A stretch of 64,000 nucleotides of DNA from Pararhodobacter oceanensis (lineage in GTDB: Bacteria > Pseudomonadota > Alphaproteobacteria > Rhodobacterales > Rhodobacteraceae), in NCBI RefSeq assembly GCF_003076755.1, contig NZ_QDKM01000006.1:1-64000 (forward strand), given 5' to 3'. The notes beneath the pieces are model-generated. The model did no database searches. It worked only from the letters and a program-made list of their open reading frames with translations, and was not told the DNA's origin. Both the position numbers and the translations under genes were made by a program. Positions 41,361 through 49,118 of the stretch are shown piece by piece. Numbering within the stretch: position 1 is the stretch's first letter; each line of letters starts with the position of its first letter.

Positions 41361-42389
41361 ATGGACGCGATACTTGCTCAATTGCTCAACGGTCTGGACA
41401 AGGGCGGCGCCTATGCGCTGATCGCCCTCGGCCTGACCTTGGTTTTCGGAACGCTGGGCGTGGTCAATTTTGCCCATGGCGCCCTGTTCATGCTGGGATG
41501 TTTCTGCGCGGTGGTCTTCCGCTATCTCTTGACCATCGAGACGGTGACCGTCGATCCCACGCAGCTGTCGCCTTGGGGCGCGCCGGTCGAGGTGCGCACG
41601 CCCTTGGTGCAAAGCTGGCTTGGCGATTGGGGCGCGTTTCTGGTCGATTACTCGGTGCCCCTCTCGGTGATCTTTGCCGTGCCGGTGATGCTGGTGATCG
41701 GCATCGTCATGGAGCGCGGGCTGATCAAGCATTTCTACAAACGCAGCCACGCCGAGCAGATCCTTGTCACCTTCGGCCTTGCCATCGTGCTGCAGGAAAT
41801 CGTGCGCAGCTTCTTTGGCGCCAATCCGGTGCCGCAGCCGATCCCCGCCGATCTGCGCGTTGCTGCCGATGTCGGCGTCTGGTTCGGGATGGAGGCCTAT
41901 AGCGTCACCTATCCGACATGGCGGCTGGTCTATCTGCTGTTCTCGGCCGGTGTGATCGGCGCGGTCTTTGCCTTCATGCGGTTCACCACCTTCGGGATGG
42001 TGGTGCGCGCCGGTATGGCCGACCGCGAGACGGTGGGCATTCTGGGCATCGACATCGACCGCAAATTCACCATCGTCTTCGGCCTTGCCGCGGTCGTCGC
42101 CGGTGTCGCGGGGGCGATGTATACCCCGCTTCTGGCGCCCAACTATCACATCGGGATGGATTTTCTGGTGCTGAGCTTCGTCGTCGTGGTGGTCGGCGGC
42201 ATGGGGTCACTGCCCGGAGCGGTGGTGGCAGGCTTCCTTCTGGGCGTCCTGCAGAGCTTTGCCTCGATGAATGAGGTCACCTCGATTTTTCCGGGGATCG
42301 ACCAGATCATCATCTACCTCGTCGCAATCATCATTTTGCTGGTGCGCCCGCGCGGCCTGATGGGTCGTTCCGGCGTCATGGAGAGCTGA
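41361..42389 (+). CDS. Liv-type ABC transporter permease (LivH family)
   Basis: 342 residues, about 8 transmembrane helices. Typical blocks are LNGLDKGGAYALIALGLTLVFGTLGVVNFAHGALFMLG at the N-terminus, ILVTFGLAIVLQEIVRSFFGANP, RAGMADRETVGILGIDIDRKFTIVFGLAAVVAGVAGAMYTPL and VVVVGGMGSLPGAVVAGFLLG, which includes the EAA-like loop. It is longer than classical LivH (about 300) because of an insert around residues 55-100. GAGGG precedes the ATG. It forms the channel with LivM. Confidence 0.9.
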   Translation: MDAILAQLLNGLDKGGAYALIALGLTLVFGTLGVVNFAHGALFMLGCFCAVVFRYLLTIETVTVDPTQLSPWGAPVEVRTPLVQSWLGDWGAFLVDYSVPLSVIFAVPVMLVIGIVMERGLIKHFYKRSHAEQILVTFGLAIVLQEIVRSFFGANPVPQPIPADLRVAADVGVWFGMEAYSVTYPTWRLVYLLFSAGVIGAVFAFMRFTTFGMVVRAGMADRETVGILGIDIDRKFTIVFGLAAVVAGVAGAMYTPLLAPNYHIGMDFLVLSFVVVVVGGMGSLPGAVVAGFLLGVLQSFASMNEVTSIFPGIDQIIIYLVAIIILLVRPRGLMGRSGVMES

Positions 42390-42395
42390 TCCGCC

Positions 42396-43541
42396 ATGTT
42401 TTCACTATCTCGCAAAGACTTCACCTTGCTGGCGGTGTTTTCCGTCATCGTCATGACCATGCCGATCTGGCTGCAGCCCTTGGGCGCGGCCTACCCGGGG
42501 CTGATGCAGAAATTCGTCATCTATGCGATTTTCGCCATTGGGTTTAACATCCTCTTCGGCCTCACCGGCTATCTCAGCTTTGGCCATGCGGCGTTTCTCG
42601 GCGTCGGCTCTTATACCGCGGTCTGGTCGTTCAAACTCCTGTCGATGGATATGATCCCGGCGCTGTTCTTCGCCGTGGTCTTCGCCGGTATCTTCGCGCT
42701 GTTCATCGGGTTTTTCAGCCTGCGGCGCTCGGGTATCTATTTCTCGATCCTGACGCTGGCCTTCGCGCAGATGAGCTATAGCCTCGCCTATTCCGTGCTC
42801 ACCCCGATCACCAATGGCGAGACCGGCCTACTGATCGCCCGCGATGATCCGCGCGCGATTGATACGATGCTTGGCGTCGGGCAATCCGCCTCTGGCATGC
42901 CGATGCCCTCGCTGATCGGCATTGAGCTGGGCGGCTACGGCGGGTTTTATATCTGCGCGCTGGTGCTGATCGCCTGTTTCTTTCTGTCGCAGAAAATCTT
43001 TGCCTCGCCCTTTGGCATGGCCCTGCGCGGGATCAAATCGAACCCGACGCGGATGATCTACACCGGCTTTAACACCAAGCCCTATATGCTGACCGCCTTT
43101 GTGATCTCGGGCATGTTCGCCGGTCTGGCCGGTGGCCTTCTGGCGGTGACCGATCCGATTGCCGGTGCCGAGCGCATGCAATGGACGGAATCGGGCAACC
43201 TTGTGTTGATGACCATTCTCGGCGGCGTCGGCACGCTGCTTGGGCCGGTGATCGGTGCTTGGGTGATCAAATATTGCGAGAATATCTTCTCGGCGATCAA
43301 CACCCAGATGCTCAACGGGTTTTTCGAGTTCCTCCCCGACGGGGTGCAAAGCGTCGCCGTCACGGTGATGTCGAAATTTGTCGGCGAAGGCTGGCATCTG
43401 ACGCTGGGTCTGGTGTTCGTGCTGATCGTGGTGTTCCTGCCCGGCGGTCTGGTCGAGGGCGCCGAAAAGCTCCGCCACCGCTTTAGACGCCGCTCCGACA
43501 CCTATGACCTTGCCGCCGACGCACAGGAGAAACGCACATGA
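42396..43541 (+). CDS. Liv-type ABC transporter permease (LivM family)
   Basis: 381 residues with about 10 transmembrane helices. The LivM signatures are [54 protein letters not shown], the conserved [44 protein letters not shown] and [17 protein letters not shown]. It starts 6 bases after livH and its stop overlaps the livG start (ATGA). Confidence 0.9.
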   Translation: MFSLSRKDFTLLAVFSVIVMTMPIWLQPLGAAYPGLMQKFVIYAIFAIGFNILFGLTGYLSFGHAAFLGVGSYTAVWSFKLLSMDMIPALFFAVVFAGIFALFIGFFSLRRSGIYFSILTLAFAQMSYSLAYSVLTPITNGETGLLIARDDPRAIDTMLGVGQSASGMPMPSLIGIELGGYGGFYICALVLIACFFLSQKIFASPFGMALRGIKSNPTRMIYTGFNTKPYMLTAFVISGMFAGLAGGLLAVTDPIAGAERMQWTESGNLVLMTILGGVGTLLGPVIGAWVIKYCENIFSAINTQMLNGFFEFLPDGVQSVAVTVMSKFVGEGWHLTLGLVFVLIVVFLPGGLVEGAEKLRHRFRRRSDTYDLAADAQEKRT

Positions 43542-44338
43542 CCGCGCAAGCCAAAGCCGTCGCCCCTGACGCCGTTCCGGGCAATATCGTCCTGCATGTC
43601 GCGGATGTGTTCAAGAATTTCGGTGGGCTCAAGGCGCTGTCCGATATCGACCTTCAGGTCGAAGAGGGCACCACCCATGCGATCATCGGGCCCAATGGTG
43701 CGGGGAAATCCACGCTGTTGAATGTGATCATCGGCCGCCTGCCGCCGACCAGCGGCGCGGTGGTCTTTGATGGCAATGTGCTGACCGGCATGGCCCCGCA
43801 TGAGATCAACCAGCTCGGTATATCTAGGGTGTTCCAGACCCCCGAGATCTTCGCCGATCTCTCGGTCCTGAACAACGTCATGGCGCCCGCTTTCGCCCGC
43901 CGCGACGGGGCGTTTCGGGTCAATATGTTCCGCGCGGTGATGGATGAGGCCGAGATCCGCGCCGAGGCCGAGGGGCTGCTGCGCGAATTCGGCCTTTATG
44001 CGCGGCGCGAGGATCACGCCGGTGCCCTCTCGCGCGGCGACAAACGGCGGCTGGAACTGGCGATGTGCCTGATCCAGCGCCCGCGTCTGCTGCTTTTGGA
44101 CGAGCCCACCGCCGGCATGTCGCGCCATGACACCAACACCACCATCGAGCTGCTGAAATCGATCAAAAGCCGCGGCATGACCATCGTGATTATCGAGCAC
44201 GATATGCATGTGGTGTTTTCACTCGCCGACCGGATCTCGGTGCTGGCGCAGGGCCGGTTGATCGCCTCGGGCCCGCCGCAACAGGTCAAGGATGACCCGC
44301 GCGTCAAAGAGGCTTATTTGGGAGTGCCTGCAGAATGA
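43538..44338 (+). CDS. Liv-type ABC transporter ATP-binding protein (LivG family)
   Basis: 266 residues. Walker A is [11 protein letters not shown], the Q-loop region is [18 protein letters not shown], the signature is [15 protein letters not shown] (S-R-G-D in place of the usual SGGQ-type, a variant seen in LivG-like proteins), Walker B is [11 protein letters not shown], and the H-loop is [10 protein letters not shown]. It forms a heterodimer with the LivF-type protein. Overlaps of 4 bases with both neighbours show translational coupling. Confidence 0.9.
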   Translation: MTAQAKAVAPDAVPGNIVLHVADVFKNFGGLKALSDIDLQVEEGTTHAIIGPNGAGKSTLLNVIIGRLPPTSGAVVFDGNVLTGMAPHEINQLGISRVFQTPEIFADLSVLNNVMAPAFARRDGAFRVNMFRAVMDEAEIRAEAEGLLREFGLYARREDHAGALSRGDKRRLELAMCLIQRPRLLLLDEPTAGMSRHDTNTTIELLKSIKSRGMTIVIIEHDMHVVFSLADRISVLAQGRLIASGPPQQVKDDPRVKEAYLGVPAE

Positions 44339-45144
44339 ATATCGCTGTCACAGAAAAAACCCCCGCCACTGCCGCAGCCAATATCGGCGCCACTACCGCC
44401 GATACCGCTGCCGCCAATACCGCCACAAAACCCGCCGGAGACGCGTTCTTTTCGATCCGCGACATCCATGCTTATTATGGCGAAAGCTATATTGTGCAGG
44501 GCGTCTCGCTAGAGGTGCGCAAGGGTGAAATCCTCGCACTTTTAGGGCGCAACGGGGCGGGTAAAACCTCGACCCTGCGGGCGATCGCGCGGCTGGATGA
44601 TCCGGCAATGACCCGCGGCGAAATCTGGCTTGAAGGCCAAGCCGTGCACCCGATGAAAGCCTTTGAGGCCTCGCGCGCCGGTATCCAGCTGGTGCCCGAG
44701 GACCGCCGCATCATCCCCGGCATGACCGTCGAGGAAAACCTGATCCTGTCGCAGGTCTCGCCCGGTCGCGGCTGGGAGATCGAGGAAATCTACGAGCATT
44801 TCCCGCGGCTTGCCGAGCGTCGCCTGCAAGAGGGGATCACCCTTTCGGGCGGCGAACAGCAAATGCTCGCCGTCGCCCGCGCGCTGGCCCGCGATATCAA
44901 ACTGCTGCTGCTGGACGAGCCCTATGAGGGCCTCGCACCGGTGATCGTGCAGGAAATCGAGCGCATCGTGCAAAGCATCAAAGAACGCGGCATCACCACG
45001 ATCATCGTCGAGCAGAACGCGGTGGCGGCGCTGCGCCTCTCGGATCGGGCGGTGATCCTTGACTCGGGCGAGTTGGTCCATACAGGTGGAGCCGCCGAGC
45101 TTTTGGAAAACACCGAATTGCGGGAAAAATACCTTGCCATTTGA
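44335..45144 (+). CDS. Liv-type ABC transporter ATP-binding protein (LivF family) with Ala/Thr-rich N-terminus
   Basis: 269 residues. The first 37 residues (Ala/Thr-rich, TPATAAANIGATTADTAAANTATKPAG) are an extension absent from classical LivF (about 235). Then come Walker A GRNGAGKTSTLRAIA, VPEDRRIIPGMTVEENL, signature LSGGEQQMLAVARALA, Walker B LLLLDEPYEGLAP and H-loop IIVEQNAVAAL. It is the last gene of the ABC set and is followed after 64 bases by the ATP-sulfurylase homologue. Confidence 0.9.
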   Translation: MNIAVTEKTPATAAANIGATTADTAAANTATKPAGDAFFSIRDIHAYYGESYIVQGVSLEVRKGEILALLGRNGAGKTSTLRAIARLDDPAMTRGEIWLEGQAVHPMKAFEASRAGIQLVPEDRRIIPGMTVEENLILSQVSPGRGWEIEEIYEHFPRLAERRLQEGITLSGGEQQMLAVARALARDIKLLLLDEPYEGLAPVIVQEIERIVQSIKERGITTIIVEQNAVAALRLSDRAVILDSGELVHTGGAAELLENTELREKYLAI

Positions 45145-45156
45145 GCGGCTAAAATA

Positions 45157-45172
45157 TGTGGTGAGCACCACA
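45157..45172 (+). repeat. Inverted repeat TGTGGTG-AG-CACCACA between livF and the sulfurylase homologue
   Basis: A perfect 7-bp dyad with a 2-base centre, 36 bases before the next start codon. It may be an operator for a separate promoter of the downstream gene or an mRNA hairpin. No T-tract. Confidence 0.4.
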
Positions 45173-45208
45173 AATACGACTGTCTAAAAAGGGGGGCACA
45201 GACCTGAT

Positions 45209-46912
45209 ATGCCTAAAGATATGAACTTCGACACCTACCCGCAAAAACCCCACGGCGGGGTGCTGGTGGATCAGGTTGTGCCCGCGGGGCAGCGCGACGC
45301 CGAAATCGCGCGCGCCCGCAATCTGCCCTCGATCCGCGTTGATCTAGAGGCTGTCATCACCATCGAAATGATCGCCACCGGCGTCCTTTCGCCCAACACC
45401 GGCTTTATGAATGAGGCGGATTATAACTCGGTGCTCTCCGAAGGCCGTCTTGCCAATGGCACGATCTGGCCGGTGCCGCTCAGCTTCGCGCCGGTGGGCA
45501 GCAAGAACGCCGAGATCATCAAGACCCTGAGCGTCGGCGATGAGGTGGCGCTGACCGATAGCAACAATGATCCGGTCGCGATCCTGACCCTCAGCGATAT
45601 TTTCGACTATGACAAGGACGGGCGCGCGCAGAAACTCTTCGGCACCAGCGACCGCAGTCATCCCGGTGTGGACTCGATCTATCGGCGCATGGGCGACACC
45701 TCGCTGGCCGGTCCCGTCACGCTGCTCAAGCGCGCCGACTGGGGGCCGTTCGAGAAAATCCGACAAGAGCCCAAAGACACTTGGCGGATGTTCTACGACG
45801 AGCGCAAGTTCTCCTCGGTCGCGGGGTTCATCACCGGCGCCAACCCGCTGCACCGCGGCCATGAATACATCCACAAAAACGCGCTCGAAGAGGTCGACGG
45901 GCTGTTTGTCCAGCCCCTCGTCGAGATGGCGAAACGCGAATATGTGCGCCATGAATTTCGCATGCTCGCCTATCGCTCGGTGCTCGATACCTATTACCCC
46001 GACACCCGCGCGATGATGGCGCCCCTGCGCGTGACCTATATTTTCGCCGGTCCGCGCGAGGCAATCCTGCATGCGCTGATCATGAAAAACTACGGCTGCA
46101 CCCATGCGCTGATCGGGCGTGACCACGCCGGTGTCGGCAGTTTTTATGACAAATACGCCGGTCACTCGATCTTTGACAATTACAGCGCCGAAGAACTGGG
46201 CATCGACATCCGCCTGTTCCATGAGGTGTTCTACTGCGCCCGCTGTTCCTCCCATGCGACCGAGAAAACCTGTTCGCATGACGCGCAATACCGGCTGGGC
46301 ATCTCGGGCACCGGCATCCGCGAGATGCTGCGCCACGGCATCCTGCCCCCGAAAGAGGTGGTCCGCCCCGAGGCCGCGCGGATCGCCATTCAGGGCGTCC
46401 AGCCCAAGGGCGTTGACGAGGCGGGCGAGGGCACGCTGCCGGTCGCCAAAGTCGTCCAGAGCATGTATCCCTTCTACCGTGAGCATACCCGTTTCGGCGG
46501 CCCCAAACGCGCCACGCCACTCGCCGCCGAGGACCTCACTGTGCGCGATCTCGAGGCCGCCAGTCTCGATGTGCGCAGCAACGCGCATATGGTCTACAGC
46601 GATGTTTATAATGAATATAGCAGCCTCGCCGACCACAATCTGAGCCTGCAGCGCACATGGATCACCGAGGCCCGCGCGACGATCAAGGCGCATCAGGAAA
46701 TGGTGCTCTCGGACCTTGAGGAAAAACTCGCCATGGCGCCTGCCGAGGCTTCGGATGAGTTCATGTATCAAGACAAGTCCGAGACCGAGCGCGAGGTGGT
46801 GGCCGCCAAGCTGCATCTCGACGCGGCGCCGCCGGTCACCGCCGAGGACACGCTATCGGCCAAGGTCTGGAACCCGCTGCCCTACCACCGCTACCGCGGC
46901 ATCGACGACTAA
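45209..46912 (+). CDS. ATP sulfurylase (sulfate adenylyltransferase) homologue with altered sulfate site and C-terminal extension
   Basis: 567 residues. Residues 1 to about 420 follow dissimilatory-type Sat: an N-terminal PUA-like domain, then the catalytic domain with NPLHRGHEYI (H215, H218), FAGPREAILHALIMKNYGCTHALIGRDHAGVG, a zinc-type site FYCARCSSHATEKTCSHD and ISGTGIREMLRHG. The QxRN motif that holds sulfate reads T209-G-A-N212, so both Gln and Arg are replaced. Residues 420-567 are an extension I cannot assign (charged, helical, ending YHRYRGIDD). The gene follows a Liv-type ABC operon by 64 bases with the same strand and ends at a strong terminator. It may act on another anion, run in reverse, or be non-catalytic. 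The name Sat should be used with caution. Confidence 0.8.
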   Translation: MPKDMNFDTYPQKPHGGVLVDQVVPAGQRDAEIARARNLPSIRVDLEAVITIEMIATGVLSPNTGFMNEADYNSVLSEGRLANGTIWPVPLSFAPVGSKNAEIIKTLSVGDEVALTDSNNDPVAILTLSDIFDYDKDGRAQKLFGTSDRSHPGVDSIYRRMGDTSLAGPVTLLKRADWGPFEKIRQEPKDTWRMFYDERKFSSVAGFITGANPLHRGHEYIHKNALEEVDGLFVQPLVEMAKREYVRHEFRMLAYRSVLDTYYPDTRAMMAPLRVTYIFAGPREAILHALIMKNYGCTHALIGRDHAGVGSFYDKYAGHSIFDNYSAEELGIDIRLFHEVFYCARCSSHATEKTCSHDAQYRLGISGTGIREMLRHGILPPKEVVRPEAARIAIQGVQPKGVDEAGEGTLPVAKVVQSMYPFYREHTRFGGPKRATPLAAEDLTVRDLEAASLDVRSNAHMVYSDVYNEYSSLADHNLSLQRTWITEARATIKAHQEMVLSDLEEKLAMAPAEASDEFMYQDKSETEREVVAAKLHLDAAPPVTAEDTLSAKVWNPLPYHRYRGIDD

Positions 46913-46945
46913 GGCGGCGGCTAAGGGGCTGCCCCTGATCGCCAA

Positions 46946-46976
46946 CAAAAAAACCCGCCCAATCGGGCGGGTTTTT
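46946..46976. terminator. Strong bidirectional rho-independent terminator
   Basis: A-run, ACCCGCCC (46953-46960), loop AATC, GGGCGGGT (46965-46972), then TTTTC. A perfect 8-bp stem with A and T tracts on both sides serves the sulfurylase homologue (plus) and the outer-membrane protein gene (minus), whose stop codons flank it. Confidence 0.9.
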
Positions 46977-46999
46977 CACTCCGTCAAGACGCTGACAGA

Positions 47000-47626
47000 T
47001 CAGAAGCGGCGGACAACACCGACGCGGAGCAGCGAGGTCGAGGCCGAATAGGTGTTGGCACCCACGGTTTCCGAACCAAAGAAGTAATGCTCCAGATCGC
47101 CGCGAACGCTCCAGTCGTTGTTCATCGCATGCTCGACGCCGACACCGATGGTCGGGCCGTTGAAGCGCGCGCTGCCATTGACGCCGTTGTCGGTGAAGCT
47201 ACGCGCATCGGTGGCGTAACCGGCGGTCATGAAGAACATCGTGCGGTCAACCGCATAGCCGAGGCGACCGCGCACAGCGGCGAAATTCTCGACATTAACC
47301 GCGCAGACACCGCCACAGGTGCTGGTGGCTGACAGGTTCGAGAAGCTCAGCGCCGCTTCGACACCCATCACGGTGTTGTTGTTCTGCCAGTTGTAACCGG
47401 CCAGCACACCCAGCGATCCGCCGGTGGCGTCGGGCAGGGCGTTGCCGCTGGTGCTCGAGGTCTGGGCACGGGTATAGGCCAGGCCGACGCCGACATAGGC
47501 CCCGTTCCAGTCATAAGCGGAGGGGATCACCGGCACCACGGCGGGCGGGGTGTATTCAATCGGGCCCGAGGCCATAGCGGCGGTCGAGGTTGCAGCGAGA
47601 ACTGCGGAAAGCACTAGTTTTTTCAT
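47000..47626 (-). CDS. Outer-membrane beta-barrel protein (Omp25/LomR-like)
   Basis: 208 residues from the ATG at 47626 (AAAGGTG upstream). The signal peptide is residues 1-19 (KKLVLSAVLAATSTAAMA). The mature protein begins SGPIEYTPPAVVPVIPSAYDWNGAYVGVGLAYTRA and has alternating short amphipathic strands (GVEAALSFSNLS, VRGRLGYAVDRTMFFMTAGYA, SVRGDLEHYFFG) and ends in ...VGVVRRF, a C-terminal Phe as needed for barrel assembly. It is an 8-strand opacity-type barrel with structural or surface role. It has a likely disrupted paralogue at 128-259. It has its own promoter region and ends at the shared terminator. Confidence 0.85.
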   Translation of the reverse strand: MKKLVLSAVLAATSTAAMASGPIEYTPPAVVPVIPSAYDWNGAYVGVGLAYTRAQTSSTSGNALPDATGGSLGVLAGYNWQNNNTVMGVEAALSFSNLSATSTCGGVCAVNVENFAAVRGRLGYAVDRTMFFMTAGYATDARSFTDNGVNGSARFNGPTIGVGVEHAMNNDWSVRGDLEHYFFGSETVGANTYSASTSLLRVGVVRRF

Positions 47627-48067
47627 GTCCGTGCACCTTTCATTATCGTGAGCCACAAAAGCCCAGGTTCGGCTCCTGCATTTACACATCGGATCTGTAA
47701 ATGAGAACAGCCCAGCACTGGAATGGTTCCCCACTTTACCGTGAAAAGCGGCTTTCCGCTCAGATAAATTCCGGCATGGTGAAGGGTGTGGCGGTCACGG
47801 GATCGTGAGTTATCCACAACATATTGTGGTCATTGGATTTCTTGCCAGTTCACGCGATGTTGCAATATTTCAGCCCTTGCACGGCGGATCTGGCGATGTG
47901 GCGGGACTGACGCACGCGACGCCGCCAATACAGTGGTTGCCGTCGCGGCAGCGGGTGTTCCGCCCTCGCGGCAGACCGTTCACGATGCGCGAATCACCTC
48001 GGTGCAGCGCAGATCCGCATCGAACAGCCCGTTGGCGAAGCCCCCGCGATGGCCTAACCTGCGCCCC
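47627..48067. other. Intergenic region upstream of the outer-membrane protein gene
   Basis: 441 bases between divergent genes. It contains one perfect DnaA box (TTATCCACA, 47810-47818), which overlaps a dyad CCACAA-CATA-TTGTGG (47814-47829). Promoter elements for the outer-membrane gene should lie in the AT-rich part near 47640-47780, but I could not fix them. No gene is supported here. Confidence 0.45.
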
Positions 48068-48553
48068 ATGGCAGAGTTATTGATCATCTATCACAGCAAA
48101 ACCGGCGGCAGCCGCCAGATGGCCGAAGCCGCGGCGCAGGCCGCCCGCGATGAGACCACCACCACGCTGTTACCCGCCGCCGAGGCCGGCCCCGAGGATA
48201 TGTTGCGCGCCGATGGCTATATCTTCTGCGCGCCCGAAAATCTGGCGGCCATTGCCGGGGTGATGAAGGATTTCTTTGACCGCTGCTATTATCCGGTCTT
48301 GGGCCGGATCGAGGGGCGGCCCTATGCGCAGATGGTCTGCGCCGGATCGGATGGCGAGAATGCGGCGCGGCAGACCGCGCGGATCGCGCAGGGCTGGCGG
48401 CTTAAAGAGGTGCAGAAACCCCTGATCATCTGCACCCACGCGCAAACGCCGGAGCAAATACTGGCAGAGAAAACCATCCCCGACGCCCAACTCGCCCAAT
48501 GCCGCGAGCTTGGCGCGGCGCTGGGCGCAGGGCTGGCGCTAGGGGTGTTCTGA
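48068..48553 (+). CDS. Flavodoxin-like NAD(P)H-dependent oxidoreductase
   Basis: 161 residues. The FMN phosphate loop is HSKTGGSRQMAEAA at residues 9-22, followed by DGYIFCAPENLAAIAGVMKDFFDRCYY, typical of flavodoxin/NADPH-FMN reductase folds. There is no signal peptide. I chose the ATG at 48068; the frame is open further upstream, but no ribosome site is seen there and the flavodoxin fold begins directly at this ATG. It is monocistronic, convergent with ridA. Electron partner unknown. Confidence 0.72.
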   Translation: MAELLIIYHSKTGGSRQMAEAAAQAARDETTTTLLPAAEAGPEDMLRADGYIFCAPENLAAIAGVMKDFFDRCYYPVLGRIEGRPYAQMVCAGSDGENAARQTARIAQGWRLKEVQKPLIICTHAQTPEQILAEKTIPDAQLAQCRELGAALGAGLALGVF

Positions 48554-48617
48554 ACGAAAAAGGGTGGCGCTGCCGAAACAGACGCCACCCCAATCCGGCT
48601 TACGCCATCCCAACCCG

Positions 48618-49118
48618 TCAGGGGTTCGCGTGCAGTGCCGCGGTCACCTCGATCAGCACCGGCGCATTGCGCGGCAGGCTTTTGACCCCGATCACCGCGC
48701 GCACATGGCGACCGGCATCGCCGAGCGCCTCGATCAGATAATTCGACGCGCCATCCGCCACCCGCGAAATATCCTGAAACGTGTCGTCATGCGCCACATA
48801 GCAGGTCATCCGCAGGATCCGCCGCAGGTTCTGCAAACCGCCCGCCGAATGGTTCAGCCAGGCCAGCGCCTGTTCCGCACAGATCCGCGCCGAGGCGACG
48901 GCGGTCTCGGGATCGGTCTCGGCGCCGACGCGCCCGACATGGGCCAGCGCGCCATCGCGCTTGGCGATCTGCCCGGCAACAAAGGCGGTGTTGCCCTCGA
49001 TCGAGACCAGCTCATAGGGATAGACCGTCCCCTCGGGCACTGGCAGGCTGCGCGCCAGTCTGGCGATATCCGGCATATCGGGCGTCACATCGGTCGGGGT
49101 GGGGTTAAGAATTGCCAC
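48618..49118 (-). CDS. RidA family enamine/imine deaminase
   Basis: 166 residues, longer than classical RidA (about 130) with a 35-residue N-terminal lead. The start is the GTG at 49118, with GGAGAGA 5 bases upstream, and it lies inside the end of the TRAP gene (14-bp overlap). RidA features are VSIEGNTAFVAGQIAKRDG, ASARICAEQALAWL, VAHDDTFQDISRVADGASNYL and VGVKSLPRNAPVLIEVTAAL. The Arg before NAPVLIE that binds the carboxylate of the imine intermediate is present. It probably hydrolyses a reactive imine produced from the substrate taken up by the TAXI-TRAP system; this is inferred from the operon only. Confidence 0.85.
   Translation of the reverse strand: MAILNPTPTDVTPDMPDIARLARSLPVPEGTVYPYELVSIEGNTAFVAGQIAKRDGALAHVGRVGAETDPETAVASARICAEQALAWLNHSAGGLQNLRRILRMTCYVAHDDTFQDISRVADGASNYLIEALGDAGRHVRAVIGVKSLPRNAPVLIEVTAALHANP

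Noticed and set aside
45209-46912. Bifunctional sulfate adenylyltransferase/APS kinase (CysNC or SatC-type)
   Set aside because: The C-terminal part has no Walker A motif, so no APS kinase domain is present.
47810-47829. Possible replication origin
   Set aside because: Only one DnaA box, no AT-rich unwinding region with clustered boxes, and no dnaA, repA or parAB genes nearby.
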